DNA of 64,000 nt from Clostridium tunisiense TJ. Its GTDB lineage: Bacteria > Bacillota > Clostridia > Clostridiales > Clostridiaceae. Location: the NCBI RefSeq assembly GCF_000300195.1, contig NZ_AMQH01000009.1:186001-250000 (forward strand), given 5' to 3'. Every line of letters starts with the position of its first letter. The stretch's first letter is position 1. Under the pieces are notes generated by a model. The model saw only the letters and a list, made by a program, of their open reading frames with translations. It did no database searches and was not told where the DNA came from. The position numbers were made by a program, and so were the translations under genes. Shown one piece after another: positions 62,755 through 64,000 of this stretch.

Positions 62755-64000
62755 TTATTCATACCCTATTCTTTCATATATTTCTATGGGTACATTAATG
62801 TATATTCCTCCATAATCAATATCTTCTCCTTGAACATTATTATAGAAATTTTTCATAGTCTTATAGATATTCATAGCATGAAAATTATCTTTTTCTTCAT
62901 TGCCCATATCTTCTACATTACTTCTAGATAACTGACTTAAATTTTCATGAAGCTTTTTAAAACTTAATCTTCCAAAACCCCATTCTGGATTAGGGTATAT
63001 TAGCCCTTCGTCTCTAATAGTTGAAGAAATAATATAGCTTCTCATCTTCGGTGGGAAAAGATCTAAATCATTTTTTCTTATAACTCCCCATTCATATATC
63101 ATCGCTGTTGCTCCAGTGAGTAAAGCTCCTGCAATAGCAGCTCCAGTTGCTACAATTAACTTATTGTTTAGACCTACAGTTAAAATATCCACCCCTGCCG
63201 TTGCAACAGAGGGTTTAATAACTCCATCTCTAGCAAAGCCTCTTCCAGATTCTGGGACTATAGTGTTATTTTCTTGGTTGTAATAGGAAGTAGTTAAAGC
63301 ATTTATTGTTGTAGCTGGGGTCATTAGGGTTATATTAGTATCTGCTTCTAAAAATTTAGTTTCTTGCCGCAATAACTCCTTTTGAATCAGCCACATATCA
63401 TATTTTCCTTTAACTATATGCTCACCTAAAAGATTAATTATCCATGCCCCTCCAACTGCATTTCTAATTAACACATCAATTCTTTCATCCCCATTGCTGA
63501 ATCCATCACTAAAGTATTGTAATGTTATTGTACTTTTACCTAAATTAAAGGTTATAACTTCCCCATTTACCTGTGGGACTGTTAAGGTTTGTATTCTTTC
63601 CCCCATTGGTGCCGATATTCCTATGGATAATTTGTCAGGCTTAAAATTATAAATAGAAAGAAATAAATTTCCTTCATTTTTATCTACATTAATTGGAATA
63701 ATCCGTTCTTCTCCAATTCTTGATATAATACCACTAGCATGCCCCTGAGCATTACCTTGGCTTCCTGTATTTGAAATTACAGTAAAATCTCTTTTTTGCG
63801 TGAAGTAATCTATATATCTCTCAAGCACAGTTTGTCCATTGCGCCCTCCATAATTACTTCCTAGAGCTAAGTAAACTGCCATTGGTCTATTAAGTTTTTC
63901 CTGAAATTCGGCTAAATATCTTATAGCTGCTGCTATATCAGAATCCTGATATATGGGAATGTCCCGTCTATCTATACCACTTAATCTTAAGGTATTGCTC
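62755..64000 (-). CDS. Csp-type subtilase pseudoprotease, N-terminus beyond window
   Basis: The frame is open to the window edge; the ATG at 63882 is internal. The visible 414 residues start within the subtilase domain (L-R-L-S-G-I-D-R-R-D, then IAAAIRYLAEFQEKLNRPMA). Ser is replaced by Ala (A-T-G-A-A-I-A-G-A), the oxyanion motif is G-S-Q-G, and the G-G-H-D-G motif of the family is G-G-R-N-G. The Asp and His regions are not visible. The tail is G-I-Y-I-N-V-P-I-E-I-Y. More Csp genes may follow beyond the edge, since 110 bases separate it from the next one here. Confidence 0.88.
   Translation of the reverse strand, partial: SNTLRLSGIDRRDIPIYQDSDIAAAIRYLAEFQEKLNRPMAVYLALGSNYGGRNGQTVLERYIDYFTQKRDFTVISNTGSQGNAQGHASGIISRIGEERIIPINVDKNEGNLFLSIYNFKPDKLSIGISAPMGERIQTLTVPQVNGEVITFNLGKSTITLQYFSDGFSNGDERIDVLIRNAVGGAWIINLLGEHIVKGKYDMWLIQKELLRQETKFLEADTNITLMTPATTINALTTSYYNQENNTIVPESGRGFARDGVIKPSVATAGVDILTVGLNNKLIVATGAAIAGALLTGATAMIYEWGVIRKNDLDLFPPKMRSYIISSTIRDEGLIYPNPEWGFGRLSFKKLHENLSQLSRSNVEDMGNEEKDNFHAMNIYKTMKNFYNNVQGEDIDYGGIYINVPIEIYERIGYE

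Noticed and set aside
62755..63882. A complete 375-residue protein starting at 63882
   Set aside because: The frame continues without a stop to the window edge and the upstream residues match the subtilase domain of the neighbours, so the ATG is internal.
44615..64000. Active CspA/CspB/CspC proteases
   Set aside because: The catalytic Ser is missing in all seven units and the Asp in all six that can be checked.

Overview
The window looks like a chromosomal segment of an anaerobic spore-forming clostridium (Clostridium sensu stricto or a close relative). This rests on the strongly AT-rich sequence, strong GGAGG-type ribosome binding sites with TTG and GTG starts, an alpha/beta small acid-soluble spore protein, CotF-like coat genes, a SleC-type spore cortex-lytic enzyme, and a long run of Csp-family subtilase-like genes. 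No phage, integrase, transposase or CRISPR array is visible. The assignment is by recognition, without database searches.

Left third (1-24 kb): a PAS protein cut by the window edge; two tandem 54-residue membrane proteins; a soluble minimal chemoreceptor signalling protein; a three-gene DUF1659/57-residue/DUF2922 operon; a cluster of DnaA-box-like 9-mers; a MATE exporter; a short membrane Fe-S protein; an AlkA-type DNA glycosylase; a receiver-PilZ response regulator; a split ThrE-like exporter; and comB with a TIGR01212-type radical SAM gene. Between the exporter and comB lies a complete orphan transcription unit: a consensus promoter, hairpins, C-rich loops and a terminator, and it is probably a small RNA. 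Next comes a five-gene operon matching Bacillus subtilis yraG-yraF-adhB-yraE-yraD, then a signalling block of receiver-kinase, hybrid kinase and CheR.

Middle (24-44 kb): argS; tandem flavodoxins; a signal peptidase I gene coupled to a 40-residue membrane peptide; a phnD-phnC-phnE uptake operon with a repeat-plus-hairpin intercistronic region; a CBS-domain protein; an ABC exporter pair; a YkvI-like transporter; an SASP gene flanked by two paralogous membrane-protein genes; a PflA-like radical SAM protein; an H-NOX chemoreceptor that keeps the oxygen-ligand residues Trp9, Asn74 and Tyr140; and an OmpR/sensor kinase pair.

Right third (44.6-64 kb, all minus strand): a spore germination locus. 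It carries one sleC gene and six Csp-type coding regions holding seven subtilase-fold domains, one of them a double-domain fusion and one running off the window edge. Every domain whose motifs are visible lacks the catalytic Ser, and every one whose N-terminal half is visible also lacks the catalytic Asp. The whole array therefore reads as pseudoproteases rather than proteases. Five of the six coding regions end in a shared C-terminal motif of the form Y-I-N-I-P-K-E-I-Y. Close by are a MASE3-type orphan sensor kinase, a secreted spore-type protein, and an array of six 49-bp tandem repeats that each fold into a hairpin. In known clostridia, Csp proteases cut pro-SleC and catalytically dead Csps act as germinant sensors or regulators. 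This expanded all-dead array beside SleC is the most striking feature of the window.
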